Assembly: GCA_023129715.1 (NCBI GenBank) | Contig: JAGMBO010000010.1 | Coordinates: 1 to 64,000, forward strand | DNA length: 64,000 nucleotides | Direction of reading: 5' to 3' | From: Candidatus Eiseniibacteriota bacterium | GTDB lineage: Bacteria; Eisenbacteria; RBG-16-71-46; CAIMUX01; WJJG01 | Part shown: in pieces, positions 17,641 through 26,947 of the stretch | How the letters are laid out: every line of letters starts with the position of its first letter | Numbering within the stretch: position 1 is the first letter of the stretch | The notes under the pieces: generated by a model | What the model saw: only the letters and a program-made list of their open reading frames with translations | Told to the model about the DNA's origin: nothing | Databases searched by the model: none | Translations under genes and position numbers: made by a program

Positions 17641-18632
17641 TGAGCAAGAGCGACACTCGAGTCACGGCGGCGCCGGTTCCGGGAAGGGGCACCCGCCGGC
17701 GTTTGCTCGCGGCGACGCTGCTGCTCGCCGCCGTGACCGCCTGCGCCCCCCCGGGCGAAGACGAGGCGGCCGAGAGCTGGCAGGCCGCTGCGGCGACCGA
17801 CTCGCTCGGTGTCGGGGACCGTCTGCGCCTCGAGATCGGCGGGCGCTGGCCGGGGACCTGGGAGCCGACCCACCTCGCCTGGGGCGCTGATCCCGACTCG
17901 GTCTTCATCGTCGCGCGGGATTCGACGGCGATCCCGACGGCGGCCGGACTGACCGGTCGGCGCTATCGACTCGATCTCATTGCCCCGCGCCCCGGGCCGC
18001 TCCAGCTGCCGCCCGCCGCCCTCGTCGGCGCCCATGGTGAGACGCTGGCGCTCAGCGACCCGCTGCGCGTGCAGGTCACGACGCACCTGCCCGACTCGGC
18101 GGCCCTCGTGTTGCAGCCCTTGGCGCCGCTGGCCGCTCTGCCGCGCTTTCCCTGGGTGGCGGTGATTGCCGCGGTGGTGATCGTCTTGGTGGCGGGCGTG
18201 GTCTTGCTCCTCTGGTTGCGCGCGCGCCGGCGGAGACAGGGGGCAGTTCCGGAGATCCCAGCCGCGCCCGCGGATGTCGAGTTCCGCGAGTCGCTGCGCC
18301 GGCTGCTTGCGCGCGGCCTGGCCGAGCGGGGTGAGGTGCGCGGTTTCGTGCAAGAGCTCTCCTGGGTTCTGCGTCGCTATCTCGGGCGTCGTTGGGAGCG
18401 ACCGGCGCTCGAGGCGACCCGGCCGGAAATCGTCCGCTGGTTGCCGGCGACACGCCTCTGTGTGCGGGATCAGGGTGAGTTGGCGAGTTGGCTCGAGGCT
18501 ACCGACCGGATCAAGTTCGCCGGTGAGACGCCCCTGAGCGGCCAGACCGAGGAGCTGGTCGCACGCGCCGAGGCGATCGTCGCGCGCACCGAGACGCTCC
18601 TCGAACCCGCGCCGACGGAGGAGCAGCCATGA
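17637..18632 (+). CDS. membrane-anchored protein of the Bat operon (DUF4381/BatD-like)
   Basis: A 331-residue envelope protein. The N-terminus has a basic patch, a hydrophobic core and a possible lipobox (AAVTAC), so it may be a lipoprotein. A beta-rich periplasmic region of about 140 residues follows (LGVGDRLRLEIGGRWPG, GLTGRRYRLDLIAPRPGPLQ). A transmembrane helix (WVAVIAAVVIVLVAGVVLLL) comes next, then a basic, helical cytoplasmic domain of about 130 residues containing FVQELSWVLRRYLGRRWE. This layout matches the DUF4381/BatD-like proteins found between DUF58 and batA genes. ATGA overlaps at both ends (with the DUF58 gene and batA) imply tight translational coupling. Confidence 0.82.
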   Translation: MMSKSDTRVTAAPVPGRGTRRRLLAATLLLAAVTACAPPGEDEAAESWQAAAATDSLGVGDRLRLEIGGRWPGTWEPTHLAWGADPDSVFIVARDSTAIPTAAGLTGRRYRLDLIAPRPGPLQLPPAALVGAHGETLALSDPLRVQVTTHLPDSAALVLQPLAPLAALPRFPWVAVIAAVVIVLVAGVVLLLWLRARRRRQGAVPEIPAAPADVEFRESLRRLLARGLAERGEVRGFVQELSWVLRRYLGRRWERPALEATRPEIVRWLPATRLCVRDQGELASWLEATDRIKFAGETPLSGQTEELVARAEAIVARTETLLEPAPTEEQP

Positions 18633-19627
18633 CCCTCGCGCGCCCCTGGCTTCTGCTGCTGCTCTTACTGCTGCCGCTCGGCGCGCTGCTCTGGCTGCGT
18701 GTGCGCCGTTCGCTCTCCGGCGGCATCGGTTTCGCGACCCCTCCGGGCGGTGCCCTCTCCGGCGGCTGGCGGGCGCGCCTGGCCGGCGGGTTGCCGGTGC
18801 TGCGGCTCGTCGTGCTTGCCCTGCTGATCCTCGTGCTGGCCGGGCCCCGCCTGGGACGCACACAGGTCACCAGTCATGCCGAGGGCATCGACATCGTGCT
18901 CGCCCTCGACATCTCGGGGAGCATGCGCGCTCTCGATTTCCCCCCCGGCGACCGTTTGGCGGCGGCCAAGGAAGTCGCCCGTCGCTTCATCGAGGGGCGG
19001 GCGGAAGATCGCGCCGGGGATCGTATCGGCCTGGTCGTCTTCGCCGCCGACAGCTACACCCAGTGTCCCCTGACGACCGACTATGGTGTGCTGCTGCGCC
19101 TGCTCGAGGCGATCCAGATCGGCGACATCCCGGATGGGACGGCCATCGGCATGGCGATCGGCAATGCCCTCAACCGGCTCAAGGGCCTTCCCGGAGAGAG
19201 CCGCGTGGTCGTGCTGCTCACCGATGGGATCAACAACACAGGCGTGCTCGATCCGCTGACCGCGGCGGGGTTGGCGCGCTCGCTGGGCGTGCGGGTCTAT
19301 ACGATCGGCGCCGGCACGAAGGGCAAGGCGCCCTATCCCTTCGAGGACCCGGTCTTCGGCCGCCGCGTGCGGCACGTCGAGGTCGATCTCGACGAAGGGA
19401 CCCTGCAGGCGATCGCCGACTCGACCGGCGGGCTCTACTTCCGGGCGACCGATCGGGGATCGCTGGAGCGGATCTACGATCGCATCGATGCCCTGGAGAA
19501 GACCCGGGTCGAGATGGAGGAGTTCGTCGAATACCGTGACATCGGCGGTCTGCTTCTCTGGCCGGTCGTCCTGCTCGTGCTGCTCGAATTGCTCCTGGCG
19601 ACGACCTGGTTGAGGACGGTGCCATGA
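18629..19627 (+). CDS. batA: BatA-type von Willebrand factor A membrane protein
   Basis: A 332-residue BatA protein. Two hydrophobic segments at the N-terminus (LLLLLLLLPLGALLWLRV and VLRLVVLALLILVLAGPRL) precede a periplasmic VWA domain with the full MIDAS signature. This comprises VLALDISGSM, the Thr/Asp-containing DGTAIGMAIGNALN and LLTDGINNTG. A C-terminal membrane helix (LLLWPVVLLVLLELLLATTW) follows. Bat proteins form a membrane complex linked to oxidative stress tolerance in Bacteroides and Leptospira. Mature cargo is unknown. It overlaps the preceding gene by four bases, and batB follows after 91 bases. Confidence 0.93.
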   Translation: MTLARPWLLLLLLLLPLGALLWLRVRRSLSGGIGFATPPGGALSGGWRARLAGGLPVLRLVVLALLILVLAGPRLGRTQVTSHAEGIDIVLALDISGSMRALDFPPGDRLAAAKEVARRFIEGRAEDRAGDRIGLVVFAADSYTQCPLTTDYGVLLRLLEAIQIGDIPDGTAIGMAIGNALNRLKGLPGESRVVVLLTDGINNTGVLDPLTAAGLARSLGVRVYTIGAGTKGKAPYPFEDPVFGRRVRHVEVDLDEGTLQAIADSTGGLYFRATDRGSLERIYDRIDALEKTRVEMEEFVEYRDIGGLLLWPVVLLVLLELLLATTWLRTVP

Positions 19628-19718
19628 GCGTAGCCGGCGTGCGAAGATCGGGACCGGGCCGGGCGATCCGGACGTCACCGGGGACGACACGCGTGGCATG
19701 AGGAGGTTGTAATTCACG

Positions 19719-21701
19719 ATGCGCTTCGCGCACGCCGAGCTGCTCTGGTTGCTCTTGCTGCTGCCCGTGATCGGGCTGCTGGCCTGGGGCCGTTTGCGCC
19801 ATGGTCGGCGGCAGCTCGCGCGCGCCCTGAGTCCCGTGATGGCGGCGCGGCTGACCGCCCACCTGCGCCCTCATGCGCGCACGCAGCGCCTGGCCCTGGT
19901 GCTCCTGGCACTGGCGTGTTTGACTCTAGGGGGTGCGCGTCCGCAGCGCGGGACGCAGTATGTGACCGCGCAGCGTACCGGCGGCGATGTGATTGTCGCT
20001 CTCGATGTTTCCGAGAGCATGCTGGCCGAAGATCTGAAGCCCAATCGACTGCAGCGCGCGCGACACGAGATCGCGGCGATTCTCGATCAGCTGAAAGGGG
20101 ACCGGGTTGGATTGGTCGCCTTCGCCGGCGCCGCCTTCGTTCAGTGTCCCTTGACGCTCGACTATGCCGCGGCGCGGATGTTCCTCGACTACATGGGCCC
20201 CGACCTGATTCCGGAGCCCGGCACCAATCTGGCCGAGGCGTTGCGGGTGGCGGTCCGCGCCTTCGACGAAGAGAGTGAGGGATACCGCGCGCTCGTGCTG
20301 ATCACTGACGGCGAAGACCATGGCGGTGAGGTGGAGGCGGCAACGCGGGTGGCGCGCGCGGCGGGCGTGCGCGTCTTCGCGGTCGGAATCGGAAGCCAGG
20401 CCGGCGAGCCGATTCCGCTGCGCGGCGCGGAGGGCGAGATCGAGGGCTACAAGAAGGATGACGAGGCCCGGGTGGTTCTGACGCGGCTGGACGAGGCCGC
20501 GTTGCAGCGGATTGCCGACGAGACCCGCGGGTTCTATGTTCGGGCGGGCGGTTCGCTCGGGCTGCACCGCGTGGTGGCGGCGATCGAGGCGATGGAGAAG
20601 CGTGAGCTGCAGGGAGGCATCCGCGTGCTTTACGAAGAGCGCTACCGCTATTTCGTCTGGCCCGCCCTGCTCTTGTTGATCGCAGAGTTCTGGGTACCCC
20701 TGCGGCGCCGGAAGCACGCCGGGCCGGCCGCCGCGCGCGCGGGCGTGCTGGTGATCTCGATCGGCCTACTCACCGCGCTCGGCGCAGCCGGGTTTGCACC
20801 AGCCATGGCGCAGACCCCGGCTGCTCAATCGTTGGGATCGCAGTCTCCGGCCGGGCGGCCGGGCGCTCCGGTTGCGGGACCGGCCCCCGGCGCGCCCGCG
20901 GTAACGTCCGCTGGAGAGGCGCCGGCGCTGGGCGAGGAGGAGTGGCGGGCGCTCTTCGAGGAGAACGAAGTCTACCGCGCGAAGCATCCCGAGGACCCCC
21001 GGCCCCTCTACAATCTCGGCAACCTCTTCCACCAGCGTGGTGACTACCCCGAGGCGACCGCCCACTACGAGGGGGCCTCACCCCGCGCCGCGGACGAGTT
21101 GGGCTCTTGGGTGCAATACAACCTGGGCAACACCCTCTTCCAACAGGACAAGCTCGAGGAGGCCCGGGAGGCGTTCCTCACTGCGCTGCGCGCCGATCCG
21201 CAGAGCGAGGCGGCCAAGATCAACTTGGAAGTCACCCAACGGATGCTGGACCGGGCGCAGCAGATGCCCGACTCGACGCGGCAGCAGGGAGAACAGGGAG
21301 AGGATCAACAGGACCAGGAGGAGTCAGAGCAACAGGACCAACAGGGGCAGGATCAGCAGCAGAACCAGCAGGGGCAACAGGACCAGCAAGACCGGCAGGA
21401 CCAGCAAGACCAACAGGATCAACAAGAGGGAGAAGAAGAGCAGCAGGATCAGGAGCAAGCCGAACAACGGCAGCAGGATCAGCCGGCAGAGGAAGAAGCG
21501 GATGAGGAGCGCCCGGAGCGCGACGAGCAAACTCGGGGCGCTGAGAACGACCGTGAGGGAAGCGCTGCCGACAGCACGCTCCCGCTCGATGAGCTGCAGC
21601 TCCAGCAGATCCTCCGCGGCCTAGAAGGACGCGAGCGGGAACTGCTGCGGGAACGCTTCCGCGCCCGCAAACGGAACTTGCAGGTGGAGAAAGACTGGTA
21701 G
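19719..21701 (+). CDS. BatB-BatC fusion: VWA domain, TPR and Gln-rich tail
   Basis: A 660-residue protein joining what are usually two genes. Residues 1-330 are BatB: N-terminal membrane helices, a VWA domain with IVALDVSESMLAEDLKPNRL, GTNLAEALRVA and LITDGEDHGG, and a C-terminal membrane helix before residue 330. A second hydrophobic stretch (GVLVISIGLLTALGAAGFAP) follows and probably was the BatC signal sequence. Residues 415-515 hold tetratricopeptide repeats (DPRPLYNLGNLFHQRGDYPE, WVQYNLGNTLFQQDKLEEAR). Residues 525-605 are extremely rich in Gln, Asp and Glu, made of QQDQ-like repeats, and the end is charged and helical. GAGGAGG lies 12 bases before the ATG. Confidence 0.9.
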   Translation: MRFAHAELLWLLLLLPVIGLLAWGRLRHGRRQLARALSPVMAARLTAHLRPHARTQRLALVLLALACLTLGGARPQRGTQYVTAQRTGGDVIVALDVSESMLAEDLKPNRLQRARHEIAAILDQLKGDRVGLVAFAGAAFVQCPLTLDYAAARMFLDYMGPDLIPEPGTNLAEALRVAVRAFDEESEGYRALVLITDGEDHGGEVEAATRVARAAGVRVFAVGIGSQAGEPIPLRGAEGEIEGYKKDDEARVVLTRLDEAALQRIADETRGFYVRAGGSLGLHRVVAAIEAMEKRELQGGIRVLYEERYRYFVWPALLLLIAEFWVPLRRRKHAGPAAARAGVLVISIGLLTALGAAGFAPAMAQTPAAQSLGSQSPAGRPGAPVAGPAPGAPAVTSAGEAPALGEEEWRALFEENEVYRAKHPEDPRPLYNLGNLFHQRGDYPEATAHYEGASPRAADELGSWVQYNLGNTLFQQDKLEEAREAFLTALRADPQSEAAKINLEVTQRMLDRAQQMPDSTRQQGEQGEDQQDQEESEQQDQQGQDQQQNQQGQQDQQDRQDQQDQQDQQEGEEEQQDQEQAEQRQQDQPAEEEADEERPERDEQTRGAENDREGSAADSTLPLDELQLQQILRGLEGRERELLRERFRARKRNLQVEKDW

Positions 21702-21703
21702 CC

Positions 21704-23614
21704 ATGGGAGGCGCGGTGCACAGGCTGCGGATGATGCGTGGGGGGCGGGGAAGCTGTCGCCTCCGGCGCGCCTGCCGGAGCGCGGCGGGCCCGGCACGCC
21801 TCGTCATCGGCCTGGCGATCGCCACGCTCGGGATCCTGGCGGCTCCGGGGTCCAGCTGGGCCGACGATCCGCGCATCGACCTGCGGTTGGATCGGCGTCA
21901 GGTGCCCGCCCGCGGTCGCGTCGAGATGAGCGTGACCCTCGAGGGCTTCTCGCGGCGGGCGAGCAAGCCGGAAATCCCCCCGGTCGATGGGCTCAGCTTC
22001 CACGAGTTGGGGCGCAGCAGCAACATCAGCTGGGTCAACGGGCGCCTCTCGACGTCGACGACCTATACCTATGCCATCACCACTCACCGGGCAGGGAGCT
22101 ACACGATCGGTCCCGTGCAGGTCGAGGATGGGGGCACGCTCTACCGCAGCGAACCCCTCGAACTCGGGGTGACGGCCGCGGGATCGGGCACCGCGCCGGG
22201 GCCCCCGCGTGGGACGAGTGTTCCGCCGCGACAGGAAGTGGGGCGCGGCGAGCCGGGAGGGATCTTCGCACGGATCTTGGTGGAGCCGCGAGAGGCTTTC
22301 GTCGATCAGCAGGTAACCCTGCGCTTCCGCCTCTACCAACGTGAGGATGTGCAGCTGATCGATATCAGCGAGTTCGTTCCACCGACCGCCGAGGGGTTCT
22401 GGCGTGAGAGCCTGGGCGAACAGCGCGATTTCAGAGTCGAGCTCGAGGGCGAGCGCTACCATGTGCGCGAGATCGCCTGGGCGCTCTTCCCGACGCGGGC
22501 GGGTGAGCTGACGATCGGGCCGGGCCGGGTGACCTGCTATCTGGCCGCGCCGCGCCGCGAGCGGCGCCGCTTCTTCTCGGATTTCTTCGACCGGGGACTC
22601 TTGGATCGTCAGGCCGTGCCTTTGGACACCGAGCCGCAGACGATTCTGGTGCGGGCGCTGTCCGAGGAAGGGCGCCCCGAGGGGTTTTCCGGAAGCGTGG
22701 GCCGCTATGCGATCGAGACTCGCTTAGACGTTGCCGAGGCGCGGCAGGGGGAGCCCTTCACTCTGAGTGTCACCATCCGCGGCAACGGCCACATTCAGAC
22801 GATCGGTGAGCCGGTGTGGCCCGCGTGGGAAGGCCTGCGGGTCTTCGATTCGGGCGAGGCGGTCTCGGTCTCCCAGGCACAGGATCGCGTTGCCGGAGAG
22901 AAGACCTTCACCCGGGTGCTCATCGCGAACCGAGCGGGCACGATCGAGCTCGACCCGGTGCGCTTCGTCTTCTTCGATCCGCTGGCCAAGCGCTACCGGA
23001 CGATCACCGGCGAACCCCTATCGATTGCCGTCAAGACCGCCTTGGGTGTCGGGGGAGAGGCGGGGCCCTCGGGAATCGTCTCCGTGGGAGACGATATCCT
23101 CTATATCCATTCCGGCATCGGAGCGGACCTGCAGCCTGTGAGGCAGCGGGGCCTGAGTGCAGCGGTCGCGGTCCATGGCGCGCCGTTGCTCTTGCTCGCC
23201 GCCGCCGCGTGGGTTCGCCGCCGCCGCCGGGCGCTGGAGCGCAATCCGCAGTGGAGCCGGCGCACGCGCGCGCTGTCAGGCGCGCGGCAAGCCTTGGCGC
23301 GCCTCGCCGGGGGAGCCGAGGCACCCCGCACGGCCGCCGTCCTGGCCGAGATCCTCGAGGCCTATCTCTCGGCCTGGTTGGGCAGGGCGATCCGGGGAAG
23401 CCGCCGGAGCGAACTGCGCGGGATGTTGCGGGAGGCGGAAATTCCGGAGGCGGAGACCGATGAGATTCTCGGACTCCTCGATTGGGCCGAGGAGGTGCGC
23501 TTCGGTGCCGGCGGCGATCCGGCCGAGGCACCGCGGCGGGCCGCGGCGATGGGGGACCTACTGCGGCGATTGGAGGCCGCGTTCCGCCGCTCGCCATTGG
23601 GATCGGGAGTCTAG
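21704..23614 (+). CDS. batD: BatD protein
   Basis: A 636-residue BatD. A long basic N-region leads into the signal hydrophobic core (LVIGLAIATLGILAAP) and a cleavage site near SSWA-D. The periplasmic part has the family's repeated beta-sandwich modules. They include VEMSVTLEGFSRRASKPEIP and TTYTYAITTHRAGSYTIGPV near the start, and later QVTLRFRLYQREDV, SGSVGRYAIETRLDVAEARQ and VTIRGNGHIQTIGEP. A C-terminal membrane helix (HGAPLLLLAAAAWV) precedes a basic cytoplasmic helical domain of about 120 residues. It begins three bases after the batB-batC fusion. BatD likely binds the VWA proteins on the periplasmic side, an inference from family context. Confidence 0.92.
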   Translation: MGGAVHRLRMMRGGRGSCRLRRACRSAAGPARLVIGLAIATLGILAAPGSSWADDPRIDLRLDRRQVPARGRVEMSVTLEGFSRRASKPEIPPVDGLSFHELGRSSNISWVNGRLSTSTTYTYAITTHRAGSYTIGPVQVEDGGTLYRSEPLELGVTAAGSGTAPGPPRGTSVPPRQEVGRGEPGGIFARILVEPREAFVDQQVTLRFRLYQREDVQLIDISEFVPPTAEGFWRESLGEQRDFRVELEGERYHVREIAWALFPTRAGELTIGPGRVTCYLAAPRRERRRFFSDFFDRGLLDRQAVPLDTEPQTILVRALSEEGRPEGFSGSVGRYAIETRLDVAEARQGEPFTLSVTIRGNGHIQTIGEPVWPAWEGLRVFDSGEAVSVSQAQDRVAGEKTFTRVLIANRAGTIELDPVRFVFFDPLAKRYRTITGEPLSIAVKTALGVGGEAGPSGIVSVGDDILYIHSGIGADLQPVRQRGLSAAVAVHGAPLLLLAAAAWVRRRRRALERNPQWSRRTRALSGARQALARLAGGAEAPRTAAVLAEILEAYLSAWLGRAIRGSRRSELRGMLREAEIPEAETDEILGLLDWAEEVRFGAGGDPAEAPRRAAAMGDLLRRLEAAFRRSPLGSGV

Positions 23615-23622
23615 GAGGCTTC

Positions 23623-24450
23623 ATGGGAACCCGGACCTCAGCCTGCGCGCGGCGCCTGGCCTCGAGCCTCCTACTCCTCTTGGTCGTCTGCTCGCTAGGG
23701 GACCATGGGGCGCGCGCCGCCGCCGCGGTGCCCCAGCGCGTGGCCGAGTCGCTGCAGGCAGCCGAGCAGGCCTACGCCCAAGAACGCTACTCGGCGGCCC
23801 TGGCCGCCTACCGCGAGGTGCTTGCCAGTGGGTGGTCATCGGCCTCGCTCTACTACAACCTGGGGTGCGCGGCCCAGCGCGCCGGGCGCCTCGGGTGGGC
23901 GGTGGCCTACCTCGAGGAGGCCCGCCGGCGGGCGCCCCGTGACCCCGACATCCGCCACAACCTGCGCATCGTCTCGGGCCAGGTTCGTGACCGGCGTCCC
24001 CCGGGGGATGCCTCCTGGGTGCTCGAGGCGCTCGCCGCACTGCTCGACGCCTACGCCCCTGCCGACGCGCTCCGCTCGACGCTCGCCGCCTTCTGGCTGG
24101 CGGCCCTGCTGCTGGCGGTCCACTGGCTGCTGGGGCCACGGGCCCGCCGGATCACCCGGCGCGTGCTGGCCCCTGCGTTGGGACTCCTGCTGATTAGCCT
24201 GATTGGGTTGGCGCTCAAGGCCTATCAGGTCGAGTCGGCGCCCGCGGGCGTCGTCGTCGCCGATGAAGTCGAGGTCCGCGCTGGTCCCCGCAATGAGGAG
24301 ACGGTCCAGTTCGTGGTCCACGCGGGGACGCTGCTCGACGTTGGGCGGAGCACCGAGAACTGGCGCGAGGTCTGGCTGGGCGAGGAGATGCGTGGCTGGG
24401 TCCCCGAGTCGGCCGTTACCGAGTTCAGCGCGCCCTGCTGGCGGCCGTAG
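23623..24450 (+). CDS. BatE-like TPR protein with SH3 domain
   Basis: A 275-residue envelope protein, the last gene of the Bat operon. It has a signal sequence (RLASSLLLLLVVCSL) and tetratricopeptide repeats at about residues 45-115 (AEQAYAQERYSAALAAYREV, LYYNLGCAAQRAGRLGWAVA). Two hydrophobic segments follow at 145-200, then a C-terminal SH3-like domain with VEVRAGPRNEETVQFVVHAG and WLGEEMRGWVPESAV. The order TPR, membrane, SH3 is typical of BatE. The ATG at 23623 sits eight bases after the batD stop, with TAGGAGG overlapping that stop. Confidence 0.88.
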   Translation: MGTRTSACARRLASSLLLLLVVCSLGDHGARAAAAVPQRVAESLQAAEQAYAQERYSAALAAYREVLASGWSSASLYYNLGCAAQRAGRLGWAVAYLEEARRRAPRDPDIRHNLRIVSGQVRDRRPPGDASWVLEALAALLDAYAPADALRSTLAAFWLAALLLAVHWLLGPRARRITRRVLAPALGLLLISLIGLALKAYQVESAPAGVVVADEVEVRAGPRNEETVQFVVHAGTLLDVGRSTENWREVWLGEEMRGWVPESAVTEFSAPCWRP

Positions 24451-24583
24451 GTGGCACCTGCTTGGCTGAGACTGCTGGCTGAGACTGCGGGCTTGTGCTG
24501 CACGAGACGGGTGGCTATGGTAAGACGTTGCGTTTGCTGGCCCCCAGTATGATCGCCGGCTGCACCGCGCGAGGAGGGCGACG

Positions 24584-25054
24584 ATGACGGCTGAGCGCCT
24601 GCTCTCATACTTCGGCGAGAGCCGGTTCGTTCCGGAGTTGCGTTCGCGCAGCAAGGATGGCGTTCTCGGGGAGATGGCCCGAGTTCTGGCCGACGAGGGG
24701 GAGATCGGCGATCCGGCTCTCTTGCTCGAGATGATCCGGCGCCGCGAAAGCCTCGGCAGCACGGGACTGGGCAAGGGGGTGGCGGTTCCCCACGGGCGCA
24801 GCACGGCCGCGACCGACACGCGGATCGTCTTCGCACTCTCCAAGAAGGGCGTCGACTTCGGCGCCCTCGACAACGAACCCTGCCGGCTCTTTTTTCTGAT
24901 CGTGGCGCCGTACGAGGACCGCAAGCACGAGTATCTCCCGCTGTTGGGCAAGATCGTCGAAGTTGTCAGCGATGAGGCGGTGCGGGAGCGGCTGTTGCAG
25001 GTCGACTCCTTCGGGGCATTCACCCAGACGATCCGGGAGGCGTTCGGTGAGTGA
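24584..25054 (+). CDS. PTS EIIA type-2 (nitrogen/fructose) domain protein
   Basis: A 156-residue single-domain EIIA of the fructose/PtsN type. The phosphorylated His lies in GKGVAVPHGR (about residue 68). Other family landmarks are IRRRESLGSTGLGKG, FLIVAP and LPLLGKIVEVVSDEAVRERL. Stand-alone EIIA proteins usually regulate rather than transport; PtsN acts in nitrogen, potassium and phosphate control. No EI, HPr or permease is in the window. The zinc-ribbon gene overlaps its end by eight bases, so the pair is translationally coupled. Confidence 0.9.
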   Translation: MTAERLLSYFGESRFVPELRSRSKDGVLGEMARVLADEGEIGDPALLLEMIRRRESLGSTGLGKGVAVPHGRSTAATDTRIVFALSKKGVDFGALDNEPCRLFFLIVAPYEDRKHEYLPLLGKIVEVVSDEAVRERLLQVDSFGAFTQTIREAFGE

Positions 25055-25394
25055 TCGGGTGCAGCGGTTGGCCCAGTTGCAAGACCTGGAGCTGATGATC
25101 CGCGAGGTCGAAGACCCCGCCAGCAAGATGAAAGAAGAGGCACTCGGCTTCTCGGTGGAGGGACTGGCGCAGCTGCAGAACGCCCGCAGCCGGCTATTGA
25201 AGCAGATTCCCAAGCAAGATCTGCGCGCCTATCAGCGCATCCGGCGCAAGTACGATCGGGCGGTCGTGCCGGTGATGAACCGGATTTGTCTCGGATGCTT
25301 TCAGGCCCTGCCGACGTCGGTGACACGCAATGTCTCCGAGGCGGGACCCCTACCGATCTGCGAGAACTGCGGCCGTATCCTCTACTGGCTGTGA
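25047..25394 (+). CDS. small protein with C4-type zinc ribbon
   Basis: A 115-residue protein read from a GTG at 25047 that overlaps the end of the EIIA gene. The N-terminal two thirds are helical and charged (LAQLQDLELMIREVED, SRLLKQIPKQDLRAYQRIRR). The C-terminal part has C-L-G-C-F followed 26 residues later by C-E-N-C-G-R-I-L, the four-Cys ribbon of the zf-RING_7 family often found after a coiled coil. Such proteins are thought to bind nucleic acid or ribosomes, but their role is not established. Its stop overlaps the GTG start of the amidohydrolase (GTGA). Confidence 0.8.
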   Translation: MSDRVQRLAQLQDLELMIREVEDPASKMKEEALGFSVEGLAQLQNARSRLLKQIPKQDLRAYQRIRRKYDRAVVPVMNRICLGCFQALPTSVTRNVSEAGPLPICENCGRILYWL

Positions 25395-26947
25395 GTGCGT
25401 CCGTGGCACGCGATTCTGTATCAACGCTGCGCGATTTCGCTCTCAGGGAAGTTGCGCTCTCTCCCGCGCCCAGCGCGGGCGCCCACGATCTGGTCTTCCG
25501 GCGGGGACGGTTGGTGCGGGTCACGTTGTGTGAGCGCCAGCCCGCCGCGCAACCCCGCCTGTATGCCTCGCCTGGATTCTGGGACGGCCACCTTCATCTG
25601 CTGCACGTCGGCCTGGCCCGCCAACGACTCGATCTTTCCGCCACCGCGTCGCTCGAAGAGGCGCTGAGCGCCCTCGAGGCCTTCGCGCGGAAACGTGGGG
25701 AACAGTCGATACTATGGGCCGAGGGCTGGGACGAGAGCTGTTGGCCCGAAGGCCGGGTGCCGACCGCCGCGGAGATCGACCGCGTGGTTCCCGATCGCCC
25801 GGTTGTGCTCAGGCGGGTGTGCGGTCACCTCGCGGTGCTCAACACCCGGGCCTTGGCAGGGGCGGCGGTGCGTTGGCCCGATCTCGATCCTGCGGGGCGC
25901 CTGGTCGAGGAGCGAGCGATGGGTCTCTCGGCCCTGTGGCCTCCGAGCCCGGCCGAACGCGAGGAGGCCCTGCGCGAGGCGCAGCGCGAGGCGCTCTCGC
26001 TGGGCATTTCGCGGATCTCCGAGATGGGCAGCCAGGGCGCGGTCGACGCCTATCTCGGCCTGTTGAAGCGGGAAGAGCTCGACCTCGATGTCGCCCTCCA
26101 TTTCCAGCCGAGCCAGTTCGATCTGGCCGCGCGGCTGCAGGCCGACGGCTGGTTGACCCGGGGGCGCCTGACTCTAGGGGGAATCAAGATCTTCACCGAT
26201 GGATCGGTCGGAGCCCGCACGGCTGCCCTGCGGGAGCCCTATGCCGATGGCGCCGGCCGGGGGACCTTGCTCTACGATGACGCCGAATTGGCGAGCCTCC
26301 TGGCGCGGTGCGTCGAGGCCGGCTTTCCGGCGGTGATCCATGCGATCGGGGACGCGGCCATCGACCAAGTCCTGACCCAGGCGGGGCGGGTGGTTGCCGA
26401 TCTCGGTCGCCCGCCGCGCGGGTGGGCATCGATCGAGCATGCCGAGCTACTCACCGATGCCCAGCTCGAGACGGTGGCACGTCTCGGCGTGCGTCTCGGC
26501 CTGCAGCCCAACTTCGTCGCTCGCTGGGGGCAGCCGGGGGGACTCTACGAGCAGGCTCTGGGAAGGGAGCGCTGGCAGCGGATGAATCCGCTGCGCAAGA
26601 TCTGGGAAGCCGGCGTCCCCCTCCTCTTCGGATCCGACGGCATGCCCATGGATCCCGGGCTGGGTTTGCGGGGGGCGGTGCAGCATCCCATGCCCGAGGC
26701 GCGCCTGACAGTTCAGCAGGCCCTGGCCGCCTATCGCGGGGATCGCTCGGAGGGCGCACTCGAATGGGGACCCGACCCCCCCTGGCGGCTCGGTAGCGAA
26801 CACGTCGTGCTCTTCGCGGGAGATCCGGCCGAGTGGGCTGCGGGAGAGCGCGGCCGAGCGCACGTCCGCGGCGTGCTCTCCCGGGGGCGCTGGGTCGTGC
26901 CGCCGGACCCGGATCTGTTCCGCGAGGGAGTCATCCATGAGGACTGA
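25391..26947 (+). CDS. YtcJ-like amidohydrolase
   Basis: A 518-residue metal-dependent amidohydrolase of the YtcJ (amidohydrolase_3) group. It shows the metal-binding GFWDGHLHLLHVG (H-x-H), GIKIFTDGSVGARTAAL, AVIHAIGDAAIDQVL, SIEHAELL and LFGSDGMPMDPGLGLRGAV, in family order. Members hydrolyse N-formyl or amide bonds in small molecules; the substrate here is unknown. The GTG at 25391 overlaps the stop of the zinc-ribbon gene and matches coupled translation. It overlaps the start of the PP2C phosphatase gene by 11 bases. Confidence 0.88.
   Translation: MSASVARDSVSTLRDFALREVALSPAPSAGAHDLVFRRGRLVRVTLCERQPAAQPRLYASPGFWDGHLHLLHVGLARQRLDLSATASLEEALSALEAFARKRGEQSILWAEGWDESCWPEGRVPTAAEIDRVVPDRPVVLRRVCGHLAVLNTRALAGAAVRWPDLDPAGRLVEERAMGLSALWPPSPAEREEALREAQREALSLGISRISEMGSQGAVDAYLGLLKREELDLDVALHFQPSQFDLAARLQADGWLTRGRLTLGGIKIFTDGSVGARTAALREPYADGAGRGTLLYDDAELASLLARCVEAGFPAVIHAIGDAAIDQVLTQAGRVVADLGRPPRGWASIEHAELLTDAQLETVARLGVRLGLQPNFVARWGQPGGLYEQALGRERWQRMNPLRKIWEAGVPLLFGSDGMPMDPGLGLRGAVQHPMPEARLTVQQALAAYRGDRSEGALEWGPDPPWRLGSEHVVLFAGDPAEWAAGERGRAHVRGVLSRGRWVVPPDPDLFREGVIHED

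Noticed and set aside
18876-21624. Toxin-antitoxin or contractile injection genes in the Bat region
   Set aside because: All open frames here are explained by the VWA, TPR and BatD genes; no second system is visible.
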